The notes under the pieces were generated by a model that did not search any database, had not been told where the DNA came from, and saw only the letters and a program-made list of their open reading frames with translations. The position numbers were made by a program, and so were the translations under genes. 64,000 nt of DNA from Agrypnia vestita (lineage: Eukaryota > Arthropoda > Insecta > Trichoptera > Phryganeidae), in NCBI GenBank assembly GCA_016648135.1, contig JADDOH010023629.1, positions 89,610 to 153,609 on the forward strand, read 5' to 3'. This document shows, in pieces, positions 34,685 through 45,999 of the stretch. Each line of letters opens with the position of its first letter. Position 1 is the first letter of the stretch.

Positions 34685-35348
34685 CATAAAAACCAAGTTT
34701 GTATTATACTCCCTTTCTCATTTACTAGTGGAAACTTGTTTGGCGCTTAACCTACGCGTTGGGCTTCGGTCGGGCGACGCTACGAAAGGGAGTAATAAAA
34801 AAATTCGAAAAATCCAAAATTATACTATAATCAGGTTATGTGTCTACCAGATGCGTCGGAATCTCCATACAACTTACTGAGTTGTATGAAAAAACCATTA
34901 AAAATTTGAAAACTCCAAAATTATACTAAAATTATTATTATTTTTAACGAAAAGATAGATAGATTGGATCACAGGAAAAGGGTTAAAAATCGATCCAAAG
35001 TTTTTTCATCAAGCAAGCAGACGCTACGAGTTAAAAGAAAGGAAGTAAAAAAAGTAACCCATTAAAACGAAGTTTTTACAATACTCCCATTCTCATTTTC
35101 GGATTTCGTGTCTACCTTATGCGTCGGAATCTCCATACAACTTGTATGAAAAAAACATTAAAAATTTAAAAAATCCAAAATTATACTATAATAATTATTT
35201 TTTTAACGAAAATTTGATAGATATTTTTGATCGTCGCCACGAGTCTGCTTGCAAAGTTTCATATCGATTGGATTATGGGAAAAGGGTTAAAAATTGATTC
35301 AAATTTTTTCGTCAAGCAAGCAGACGCCACGAGTAATAAAGTAAGTAA
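34685..35348 (+). repeat. 'CTCCCTTTC' family repeat, two units in tandem
   Basis: Unit 1 (34685-35046) and unit 2 (35050-35348) share ACTCCCTTTCTCATTT-type starts, GCGTCGGAATCTCCATACAA, TTGTATGAAAAAA and the end CAGACGC.ACGAGT. Unit 2 lacks the GTTGGGCTTCGGTCGGGCGA piece. ACTCCCTTTC at the start is complementary to GAAAGGGAGT at several ends. A third copy lies at 52975. No coding capacity; class unknown. Confidence 0.7.
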
Positions 35349-35349
35349 A

Positions 35350-36810
35350 AACAATAATTTTTATGAAAAATATTATACAAGTATTTTTAAGGTCCTGTTG
35401 AATAAAATGTTGTCCATTTGAATCAGAAAGCATTTGCTGTCTGGGAACTTTTTTATATTTTTAATTATATTAGTAATTACTCTGTTTCCATGTATCGAAA
35501 ACATGAATTTTAAAAAGATACTCCGAATGCTATGTAAAATGAATTTATACAAAATGAGTTGTACAATTTTTAACTTTCCTTTACAAAATGAATTAAAAAA
35601 AAAATTAGAACTTTACCCGACTGCTTAAATATAGAATTGTAGTATGATGAGAAGATATGGAAAATGATATCAATATCGGAAATTTTTGGAAATGTTTGTA
35701 GGATGTGGCTGACGGTTAATCGTAGTTGCTTATTTAAAATACTTTGATTAAATTTACATGCTTTAATTATCTCTAACGATTCTTTATTTAATAATCGACT
35801 ACTACAAGGTAATAAAACTATAGATATATGAATAAACATCAGTTACATAAAAGTGTTTTTGTACACAAATATTCGAAAACATTTAAAAGAAATACCTATC
35901 TAATTACGTCATAAATCAACCCTATTCTTGAATACTGTCATTGTGTATAGTATATTAAAAATCGTATTTAGGTAAATAGTTTGAAATTATATAACATTTA
36001 TCGGTTTATAATTTCATCAGTTATGCGGTATTCGCATTTAAAAGTGTTGGAATTAATCTTGCTGTCATAATGATTGAACTATTGACATTTCATTGACTAC
36101 AGTCTGTTTCGAGGAACTCCCATATAAATATTATACGGAAATATTGATTAGCATCTTTAAGTCTTTTTTTGAATATTTGTATAGTATTCACATCCTTATT
36201 AATGTTTTTGTTAGTAGAATATATCAGAATATATTTACTGTAGTGAATAGATAATAGACCAGAATATGTTTATTGTGGTGGAGTGGGCCAAATATTTAAT
36301 ATTATAGGTATCCTTAAAAACACATGTACTATTTTTCTAAGTAGAGATAGATAAAAAAATATCCTGTCAAATATTTTCTTGTTTACGTAATTCCCAAGCC
36401 GTAACACCTTGCGAGAGATTATACAATAAGTCTGATCTCACAGCTCTAGCGGCAATAATTATTATTATCAACATAATTATCAATTAAAGATTTGTGTCTT
36501 GGATTGATGTCGCTGTAGAGCATGATGATATATGTATATCGTTCTCATAACAAGAGACCGCCGAAAACCATAGGACTTTATAGGTATACGAGACTTCAAT
36601 AGATTTGATAGAAACGCTTTGGTGATTTTCCTACTTGCATAAGAGACTTTAACACATGATGACGTTGAGGCATTTAAGAATCATGCATTCATAGAATAAT
36701 AAAATGAAAGGTTTTTATACAATTTTAAAAGAAATTTACTTTAAAGGTTTGAATTACAATCATTTGACTTTGGGTATTGAAACGATGGATATTTTATATG
36801 GATGTGTTGG
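35350..36810. other. AT-rich non-coding stretch, nothing recognised
   Basis: The 64- and 89-codon open frames near 35434-35839 overlap on opposite strands, are low-complexity and match nothing I know. Confidence 0.5.
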
Positions 36811-36812
36811 GA

Positions 36813-36864
36813 TTCAATTCTTGACGTTTCGCTGAAGTCTTCACACACAGTCTTCAGAAGTCTG
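36813..36864 (-). ncRNA. Hammerhead-like motif with intact core
   Basis: On the - strand: GACTT, core CTGAAGA, a stem II region closed by CTG..CAG, then CGAAAC, GTC and AAGAATTG. CUGANGA, GAAA and the GUC cleavage triplet are all present; stem I is CTT/AAG (3 bp). Its GAAACGTC end matches the type of motif at 50779. Confidence 0.4.
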
Positions 36865-37000
36865 CTCTGTCACCGCGGGAATCATGGAATTACTGATTAT
36901 TTCTTGCGCGGTCGCAGATTGTATGCACTGCATGGAGGAATGTTGCTTCGTATTTTAAACGTGGTATCGTGGTAGTGAGAAGAGGTCGCCATATTTTTTT

Positions 37001-37178
37001 TAAAAATAGACATGCGAACACGGAATACATGTCACATCAATATTCTTACTATTTTCAAACTAAGCTAAACGCTTATACTATAAAAATAGGACTAACTTGC
37101 TGGTCTGGAGTGAGATTCGAACCTGCGACTTTTGGATCACGAGGCGAGGGTCCTAACCACAAGACCAACAAGCTACTC
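37001..37178 (-). mobile_element. tRNA-derived SINE, family S, copy
   Basis: On the - strand GTAGCTTGTTGGTCTTGTGG, GTGATCCAAAAGTCGC, B box GGTTCGAATCTCAC, body GCGTTTAGCTTAGTTTGAAA. Close to the copy at 41059. The 81-codon + strand ORF across it is not a gene. Confidence 0.85.
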
Positions 37179-37189
37179 ATATACTTGAT

Positions 37190-38560
37190 AATTTGTAACT
37201 GTCGTCACTATTGAAGTTGGATTTTTGTATATTTCGATGGACTCTTTACCAATCTTTTTACATGTTCTGTAGACAAGATTTGTGTTTGGATGAGCCAATT
37301 AATTGTTTAATTCTTTATTTTAATTTATTATTTCTCGGCTGTATAGATCTGGGGATTGCAGTAGGCCAAGATCTTTTTTAATGTCTCTGTAAGGCCTAGA
37401 TAAGCATGCTATGCTTGATGCGAATCTAATAATAACTTGTACTGAAATATATGGCTTGAGACTTAATTTGAGAAATACTATTGAGAAAAATCGCGACCTT
37501 TTTTCAAGGTCAAGAAGAATAAACTTTTAAGTAATTATTTTTTCCGTAAGAATCACCCGGTTTGTAGACAAACCCAGTTACACGTTTCCATTATGAACAT
37601 TTCAGCCGGCAACGTTCACGAAGAATGCTGAAAAAGTAATAGAAATATTTAGCCGAGATTGCGTGGTGTAATTTGTATGAAAATGCAAAGAAAATTTTCC
37701 GAGAGAGAAATGATCAGGCGGTGTCGGGGAGAATGCGGTACATTCTTTTATTGATGGAAAAGTTTTAACGGGTTTCCAAAGTTCACACAATATCCAGGGT
37801 GTGTGAGATATTTACTCGGAAAGCCACCTAGAAGGAGGCACCTCATTAAGGCTATTGAGTAGGATTTTCGGGAGGGAAATTGAGTTTTAAAAATACCCGG
37901 ATTCATCGGAGACGCATTGTGCTATGTGGCACAATGTTCCACATTCGAGTGACTGCACTTAAAAGCCGTTTATTTGACCTGGTTGTAGCTGTGCACGGAT
38001 GCTGTAAATGCATTGGCGCAATGCCGTCACTACAGCAAAGCAATTGACGTATGTGGGTTTCTTCAGGCGAACGTCTTCTGAGCATTAATCATTTGTCAAT
38101 TTTTTCGTTCTTATTGATTGCAATTTCTCACATTATTCTTTAGGGGTTATACCACCTTGAGGCATCAAAAATGTATTCAAATTCAAAAATTGTTTTTAAC
38201 GTAACTATTGCACATATAAAATTATTGTTTACGGTATTCATTGGTTACTATTTTTCATCAAGAAGTTATTTTTAAAATTTCAATGCTTTACTTTAATTTT
38301 AATTTATTTTTATTAGAAACACTAACAGAATAATGGATACATGATACATAATTAATTAAGACTCTGCACATTATCACAATTTCAAGTGTCTTCGAAGTGT
38401 TCTAGAATAAACATGCAAATGTATATTTTAAAATACTAATGTAATGTGAACATCTAAAAATATGTAACTAAATAATTGGCTATGGTATTGCGTATGGTAC
38501 ATTTAAGAGTATTAATATAATGTGATCATGTATGTAACTTAATAATTGCTTAATGTGTTC
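37190..38560. other. Non-coding stretch with a GC-richer segment
   Basis: 37550-37910 is GC-richer and single-copy, with no plausible exon; candidate conserved element. The 60-codon - strand frame at 37903-38085 contains TRMWNIVPHST, slightly like the 'RLWNSLP' end of some LINE proteins; this is too short to call. Confidence 0.35.
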
Positions 38561-38572
38561 TATGGGTTTAGG

Positions 38573-38938
38573 TTATAGAAAATGGATGTTGTGTAGGAGG
38601 AGTGAGATTTTGAATGATGATAGGGTATCTGCAATTATATCAACATCGACATTACGGTCAGCACAATATGTATTGCATACACGACACATTCTTGCGGTGA
38701 GAGAATAACAACCAACATTTTTAGAGTGCTGGCTTATTCTAAAGAACTCCGGGTTTCTTATACGGGGTGTAATATGCAAATTTATGTCAAATAAAGAAAG
38801 CGAATCAATAGGTTCACTTAGAATCTTGTGTAGCAACGAGATCGGATTTTTTCCGTCGGGACTTAAGTTTGTGCACCTTGAGAAAGGCAAGTTGATCCTC
38901 GTAGCTGCGAAGTGAATGAGTTTTTTGCTGTCCCGCAA
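38573..38938 (-). pseudogene. Jockey/CR1-type LINE C-terminal relic
   Basis: A 121-codon - strand frame with LLHKILSEPIDSLSLFDINL, HITPRIRNPEFF, then ARMCRVCNTYC and DIIADTLSSFK. The order and spacing (repeat-rich 'F.K.L.G..D...L..I.F..P.R..R...F', 'RMCR.YN', 'DI....L..F') is that of the region after the RT domain in Jockey/CR1-group LINE proteins. No RT catalytic residues and no upstream part, so it is a 3' fragment. The related fragment at 49145 has the same RMCRVYN box. Confidence 0.6.
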
Positions 38939-39469
38939 AATATATATTTTATATCCTTTCCGCGAGGTGCCCAGTTTTGGAGATAATTATATCGCCAGGG
39001 TTTGAGTGAAATTGAAAATTTGATTGTTTTATGTTAAATGATGTAATGTCTGTGATCTAAAAGAATTAGAATTTTTTTTTGTGCAAATCACATCAGTTTG
39101 AGAATAAGTTAAAAATTCACGATAACCAAATAGCGCATCTTATCAAAAAAATCGTATGTTTTATGGTGGTCAATATTATTAGTTAAATGTAGGCAAAATT
39201 TGAATAAAATTAGCTCAATAATTTTAGAGATATCATCTCCAAGATTCTTAAGACAGGAGTTTCGAGAAAAACGCAAGAGAATAATAATTTTATAATATAA
39301 TAAATAATTTTGTGTAAAATAATTATGAGTACATATATATATACTCCCATTTTCAAATCAAATCTTTCAACTTTATTTTATGCATATAATCCAAAAAATC
39401 TTTTAGTTTAGACTTCACAACGCTAGGTTACATCAAGATAAACCAGTCCATTTTAATTTATTGTTATTT

Positions 39470-39550
39470 TTTATGCAATACGTGTCCCATCAATATCCCA
39501 ATTGTTTTCAAACTAAGCTAAAATATGACTAATTTGCCGTAGTCTTGAAA
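39470..39550 (-). repeat. Fragment of a family S SINE body
   Basis: ATACGTGTCCCATCAATATCC, TTTTCAAACTAAGCTAAA and GACTAATTTGCC match the body without the head. Confidence 0.55.
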
Positions 39551-39559
39551 TAGACCAAT

Positions 39560-40510
39560 ACAATGTTCATATTAAGTGTGGAATGTCTTAAATTTATTTT
39601 ATTTTACATATTCTTATAATAAAATGCAAGATAACTAGCCATCGAATTATTTAAACCTTCTGGTAAAATTGACAATGAAATATATTCTTTGTTGTCGATT
39701 AAATTGAGGTTAGATATATCGTGGAACGGCGACCGTCAATCGTGAATCACTTAGTATTTTTTATGCCGAATAACTCTAGCTACAACTTAAAAACAAGTAG
39801 TGAAATATGGAGTGAAATATTTTATAATATTTTTATTATGTTCCAATTTCTTTGTAATTAAAAATGTACGGAATTATATAAATTGATCTTATTATAAAAT
39901 GTCTAAATACAAGACACACGATATGGTTGATACTATTATATGGTAGGCTTAATTATAAACTAAGGCTTGAACAGTTACGGACTGACGTTTTAAAGTTTTA
40001 CAACTACAAATACGAATAATTAAAATTACCGTTAAATTATTAAATAAAATACAAAAAGAAGCATGTAAGGACCTTTCTGATAATCTATTCAAAACGTGTA
40101 AAATCTTACCGTCACAATTTTCTCCATTACAAACTGACACTGGAAGAATACGCGAAAGACAGATTTAAAACACTAATACAATACAAATAATGAATAAAAA
40201 ACTAGAAATAAAATCAAGTACAATCAACCGGATAGACAAAAAATTAAACAGGAAAAAAACAAACATAAATTATTAAAGAAAAACTACAATACCAATATCA
40301 TATTTGTTTCTTAATATTGTTTTATATTATTTTTAAGGACTGTAAAGTATTTATTAATCTTTATGATTACATGTTAATTTGTATATGCCAAGTGATAAGT
40401 GCCCGGGAAAAAACGTATATTACTACAGGGCTTCACCACAAATATCTAATTACTCTAAATGGGAAGTGGTAACTTAAAATTGCATAAATAAGTCGTTTGT
40501 ACGTGGTATA
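39560..40510. other. AT-rich non-coding stretch
   Basis: Nothing recognised; a 63-codon - strand frame at 39949 has no recognisable motif. A hammerhead-like motif begins at the right edge. Confidence 0.45.
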
Positions 40511-40556
40511 TCCACTGTTTGATAATGGCCTTACAAGCCGAAACAGCTGTAACACA
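40510..40556 (+). ncRNA. Degraded hammerhead-like motif
   Basis: TTTGATAATGGCC, TTACAA, GCCGAAACAGCTGTAAC: a GGC/GCC stem, intact GAAAC, a possible C-AGCT-G stem III and a UA step. The first core box is TTGATAA instead of CTGANGA, so two bases have changed. Confidence 0.35.
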
Positions 40557-41058
40557 TAAAAATACTTAACCCGTAGAACTTAATAATAATATTTATTAAA
40601 ATTTAATTTATTTTAAATTTCGCTAAAAATAAATATGGAGTTCTACAAATTAAACACAAAAACCATAAATAAAAAAAAAAATACATAAATAAAAGACTGT
40701 AAAGTATTGTAGTTCTAACATATAACAAATATCTACTCTTATGTCATCTTGTGAACAAACTGCACATCATCGCTGTATATATGATAAATCCTATATTTAT
40801 GCCGTTTAGTACATTCTGAGATAAACGAATCAATTTGTTAATTTTCATAATTGCGCAGACTAGATTTATAAAAAATATTTTAAATAATTACTTTACACAC
40901 TTTTCAGATGAGCGGCGAATGTTCTTTTTAGTATTAGTTGCATTATTTATATGAAAAATTGACAAATTGATTCTTTTTTTTCAGAATGTACTAAACGACG
41001 CATAGGATTTGTTATATATATAGCGACGACATACAGTTTTAAAAGATGTCTGTATAAA

Positions 41059-41238
41059 GTAGCTTGTTGGTCTTTTGGTTGGAACTCTCGCCTAGTGATT
41101 CAAAGGTCGCGGGTTCGAATCTCACTCCAGACTAGCAAGTTAGTACTATTTTAATAGCACAAGCGTTTAGCTTAGTTTGAAAATAGTTAGAATATTGATG
41201 TGACACATATTACGTGTTTGCATCTCTATTTTAAAAAA
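41059..41238 (+). mobile_element. tRNA-derived SINE, family S, copy
   Basis: Head GTAGCTTGTTGGTCTTTTGG, B box GCGGGTTCGAATCTCACTCC (perfect), body CACAAGCGTTTAGCTTAG, TTGATGTGACAC, then an A-rich tail running into TA units. Confidence 0.88.
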
Positions 41239-41959
41239 AATATATATATATATAAATATACATGTATATAGATTTTAATAAATAAACAATAAAAAAAAAA
41301 CAATAATTAAGTCAAATACTTCCAAAACATTTAATTCGATATATTAAGTATTTGTATTACTTTTTTCTTTGAAGTATTACACATTTTGTAACAAATCGTT
41401 CAAATTAGTGTTTTTTATACTTAATATAATCAAATAACCCAGACATTTTTTTGGTGAAAAGCATTACTAAGAGGATGCTTAGTAATTGAACTTCCTGGCT
41501 GAGAAACGAACTACCTAAGCGTTGCTTTTTATATTCAAGTTTGGTTTTATCGCCTTCCTTTGAACACTTATTACATTATTAAACGAACGTTAGAACGTTT
41601 CGTAATACCGATAGTAAAAAGTACACACCATTTCTGTAAATGTACAAAGAACTTTGTAAATACAAATAGAAATTGTACCACATTTTACTTGGTATATCAT
41701 ACTTTACTGAGATTGATTCAGAAATTATTCTATTTGGCAGGTTTTTTAATGATCGTAAGCCAAATGATGCAAAACTGATTACATGGTTTATTTTAATTAA
41801 GATAAAGACTGGTATAATGATTTAAAAGGTATTCTTAAAATTAAAATTTTCAAACGTTTCAGTAATTAACTGTAATTGATGGATTTGACGTTGTATAAAC
41901 ATTGTAAGGATTAATCATGATGACAATTAAAATGGATGGAAAGCATAAACAATATAATT

Positions 41960-42020
41960 TTTATTTCTTCTTCTTCTTCTTTTATTAGATCCTTGATCTA
42001 TATTGACAGGTCAGTCCTGG
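41960..42020 (-). repeat. Possible LINE 3' tail
   Basis: TTCTTCTTCTTCTTTTATTAGATCC resembles, on the same strand, the 3' end at 31975-32000 (TTCTTCTTC..AGTAGATC). Too short to be sure. Confidence 0.3.
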
Positions 42021-42029
42021 TCTTGAAAC

Positions 42030-43530
42030 GAATTTTATTATTTAAAACAAATCAAATTGTGAATACATATGACAGATGTATTTTCAGATGATTTACTTGA
42101 TTTAAAATGTTTATTGATTGAATAATTTCCTACAAAGATTTAATTTTCATTTCCAATTTACAGTTTTAAAAGTTGTTCTTCAATTGTTCGGGGGGCTTCT
42201 TAAGTGTTTTATTTTTTCCACATGTAATTTTGTTTTTCTGACATTTAATTTATAAATGTTCTGCAATATAATAATTATTAGGATCCACTGCCTGATTTTG
42301 CTTATACTACAAACTTTATAATCCCTAAACTTTTGTGTACTTACTGTGTTTTTCTATGAACTGCTTACTTTTGCGCTGTATTATTGTTTTTTATATTTTG
42401 TAAACCAACATTTTAATTCTTTTTACTTTACATTTGTAATGTTTATTGTAAAAACTTTATTGCCGTGTATTATATCAAAAAAAAAAATAAAGATGTAAAA
42501 TCCTCTTGTGTGTATAGTTGTCAGATAGAAATCGGTGTACATAGATAATTTCAAAGGAAATGCCTTCCAAAGCCCGCTTTTACATCGTTTAAATAAAACT
42601 TTTAATCCCGACTTGGAAAGTATATTTTCGCGTTCATGACACCGGCATCGTATTTCGTGACGAGATAAAAACAAATTGCGCTGAATTATTATGTGACCTT
42701 CCGTGTACAGCGTGCACTTTTATCGTAAAGGTAAAAAAGCGGAATACTTACAAAATAACTTTCCGACAATGAAGGCTGTTTGTGAATTTAGAATTTTTGG
42801 AAGCGCTTTCAATTACTAAAATGTCTTGTATGATTTTTATTTATGAACAATACACGTTTTTATTTGGGCTTTTATATTATATTACACAAAGTAGCATAGC
42901 TAGATTAAAAAAAATAAATAAAATAAATTAAAAAAATTATAGATCATAGTAGATTTGTCTTTTGAATATGTATAGTATACGAAAATTAAATATATCAATA
43001 GAACTGCATTGATTATTTACCTACGCGATATATGTAGGTATGTGTTAAAAAATATCGAGCTTATGGTCGGCAAAAACTCGTTAAACAATATTTTACATAT
43101 ATTTTCTAAGAACAAAATTATTGGATATTGTCCGTAGAGGATAATCATTAATATTTATCAAGTATTGATTTTATTTTTTTATTCCAAAATATACTTTTCA
43201 AAACCGGTCCTAATGTACGCGACTAAATTTTTTTTATAAAACATTCAGTGTACCTACGTCCATTCTTCTTGGTCAGTTCTTAAGTATCAGTTGCAAATGT
43301 AGAAACCTATAAGATATAAGATTAACTTATAAGCGTTTTGTATACCAAAACTTTGGTGGTTCTGGACAATACTCGCGATTTCATTCAGTTTTGGAAACGG
43401 AAATAACAACGATTTGCGCCGCGTGGAATACACCCGAATTAATAATATATCATGTTTTGCGTATTTATAATTCATTGGTATTGTTGCTTTATATCTAATT
43501 TTATTTGATTTTTTTTTAACAATTACACAA
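42030..43530. other. Non-coding stretch with a GC-richer segment
   Basis: 42500-42740 is GC-richer and single-copy; the 83-codon - strand frame in it (42423-42674) has no recognisable domain. Remainder AT-rich. Confidence 0.4.
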
Positions 43531-43533
43531 TAT

Positions 43534-44082
43534 TGTCAAGGCAAGTGGCTGTGGGAGGCAAATGAAAACGTAGGAAATTAATAAACGATTTATTAATTAT
43601 TTAAAAAATGTCACAGGACACGAATTTAATTTAGACACTTATCTCGAATTTACACTATTTCGCAATTTGTCACTCGTCTGTGAATAATGTATTAACACTT
43701 TCGAGAAAACTCCGTTCAACTATAACATGTAAAGTAGTTGCACTTATTTTTCCGCCAGTTAGGTACTTCGTTTAATTTATTGTCGTTGGTATCGCACATG
43801 TGCCAGAAACACGCCGCACGATTGTGTCGTACGTCAAACGTCAAAACAACAATTCGTGCGCCGCGGCACTGGCTTCGTTTTTTATAAGAAACACGTTGGT
43901 TTTTCGAATCTTTGATATTATTATGTACGTTTCTAGTGTTTCGTCATTTTCAGATGTCTCTCGAATGTTGTAGATAACGAAATGTGTGTTGTAGGGCGTT
44001 ACAGAGGGTTCCATTGTGTTATTTTCTTCGACATATTACGAGAGATTCTGACAGTGCGCAATTCCTTATGTATTTCGTTACA
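43534..44082 (-). mobile_element. LTR, family L, copy 3 (- orientation)
   Basis: Starts TGTCAAGGCAAGTGGC after ATAT and ends TTTCGTTACA before ATAC, a near 4-bp target duplication. On the - strand a TATA box (CTTATAAAAAA, about 43879-43889) precedes AATAAA (43776-43781) by about 100 bases, which fixes the orientation. No internal region adjoins. Confidence 0.7.
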
Positions 44083-44089
44083 ATACTAT

Positions 44090-45770
44090 GTAAAACTCAT
44101 ACAACAATACGTTAATTATTTCAAATTCAACCCAATATTCTAATAACAAGAATCTTCGGCCTGCTCTAGCAAGATGCAATATGCGATGCGATCATTAACA
44201 AAATAGGCACATTATATGCACAGCGATTAGGCATGTATGTGTACACCTACAGTCCAAGTGGCGAACAAGCAAGCAAAAATAAAATTGGTAAAAATAATTT
44301 GTTAGGTATTCAGGTGGAGAGTATTTTTCTCATGTAATTATACTATTTCATTATAAGAAAACAATATAAAGTACACAAAAATAGCAAGAAAATTAAACTA
44401 TTAAAATTAATAACTCAAATCTTAATAGCCAAAAAAATTAAAACCATACTCTTTCACTTATTGAATAAACAATGAAATTTAAAACACATAAATCTAACTA
44501 CAACCTCTACTCGCTACTTGAGGTATAAAAGAGTGAACGAATAAACGTGTTCTTAAAGTCTCGTTGAACACGGGATTCTTAAATATAAAAAGCTCTTTTC
44601 AAATAAGAAAAATATGTTTTGAACGTTTCGCGTTATTTTGACTTATTTATTGCGCGAGTCGAACGAAACACCTGAGCTTACTGTTGGGACAGGCATAGGA
44701 AGTATTTTAAAGAAATTTGAAACTCGGGACCAATATATAATATATACTAAATTCCTTTTTATATTTAAAGAACCATTGATCAACGCCGCGTACTATCCAG
44801 ATCATACTTTTGACGTGGTTGTCAGTTCGAGATAAAAAATAAGATGACACATAGCACTTTAAACGCTTATATTTCAGAAACTGTACATATAAGGTGAATG
44901 GAAGGATTAAGGTAAAATGTAAAGATTCCTTGAATTGCATTGGTCACCTTCGAGTCCTGCGCGAGATTGTTACGTAAGCAGCATTAATTGGCGCGCTCAA
45001 TCAACTTCGGGACGCCCCGGAATGCAAATCGTATATCCAAATGGTACGATACAAAAGTTAAACGATAGCTCAAGCTCATGCGTACTTTATAAACAAGTAT
45101 AATGGCAAAGAGATAAACAAAGTTTGTGAGATTTATAAAGTCGAAGTACCTACTCGGCCAATTAATATATGAAGAAATCAAGAAAACTAGTGTCTACGGA
45201 TAATTTTCATCAAGACGAATCTAAAACACCACGATAGACAGGTTCTTGGCTTATTTGAGCCTATAGACATAGGGTTAATGAAAAGGCAACCTCTCCGCCA
45301 GTAATACAACGCCTACTGTCGGCGCAAAAATGCCGCCTATTGACGTCAAGATTTCTCTATGTTTTGTGTTCTGCAACATATTTTGCGATTGTCGTACCTA
45401 CATCGATGTTCAAATTGTCGAACAATTATTTCACTTTATCTGTAAATATTTAAATATTATATAAATTTTGAAATAAATTATGTTCTAGAATTTTTAATTA
45501 AAAATAATTAGATACTATGTACTGTGTACAAAGCCTTTAAAATAGTTAGGTTTTTCCAAATGTAAATTATAAAACGGAAATTTTATTTGTCTGAAGCAGC
45601 AAAACCATTCGAAAGGAAGTGATATTTACGAAGTTTATTTTGCTTGCAAGTATTAATTTTTTCGTGAAAATTAATCTATACTAGCTATGAATCGTCGAAA
45701 ATGACGTTTTATTATATATGTCTGCCGCCAATTAAGGCTTTGAGAATAACGCTATCTAGAGTAGCATAGA
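44090..45770. other. Non-coding stretch, nothing certain
   Basis: The 65- and 77-codon frames at 44638-44940 lie on opposite strands over the same DNA and match nothing I know. CTAGCTATGAATCGTC at 45683 resembles the start of a family R retroposon. Confidence 0.4.
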
Positions 45771-45780
45771 GTTTTGAAAA

Positions 45781-45990
45781 CGTTAGTGATGAACACTATT
45801 AAATAGAGAAATATGCTTTTTTGCTTCTAATACATTATTATTATTATTATTATTATTATTTGAGCGTTAGTGACGGACATTGTTACGTAGAGATTTATAC
45901 TTTATGTACCTCATTTTATACAACTCGTCAAAATTTGTCTTATCTAGTAGCGTTAGTGAAGGACATTGTTGCATAGAGAATCATGTATTT
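45781..45990 (+). repeat. Three diverged tandem units of about 85 bp
   Basis: CGTTAGTGA..GA.CA..TT at 45781, 45865 and 45951, each followed by a TAGAGA step; units 2 and 3 also share GGACATTGTT. An (ATT)n tract (45835-45860) separates units 1 and 2. Confidence 0.65.
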
Positions 45991-45999
45991 TGATTGATG

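Noticed and set aside
41090..41125. tRNA gene suggested by the perfect B box GGTTCGAATC
   Set aside because: The same head and body recur at five other places with a conserved non-tRNA body; family S SINE.
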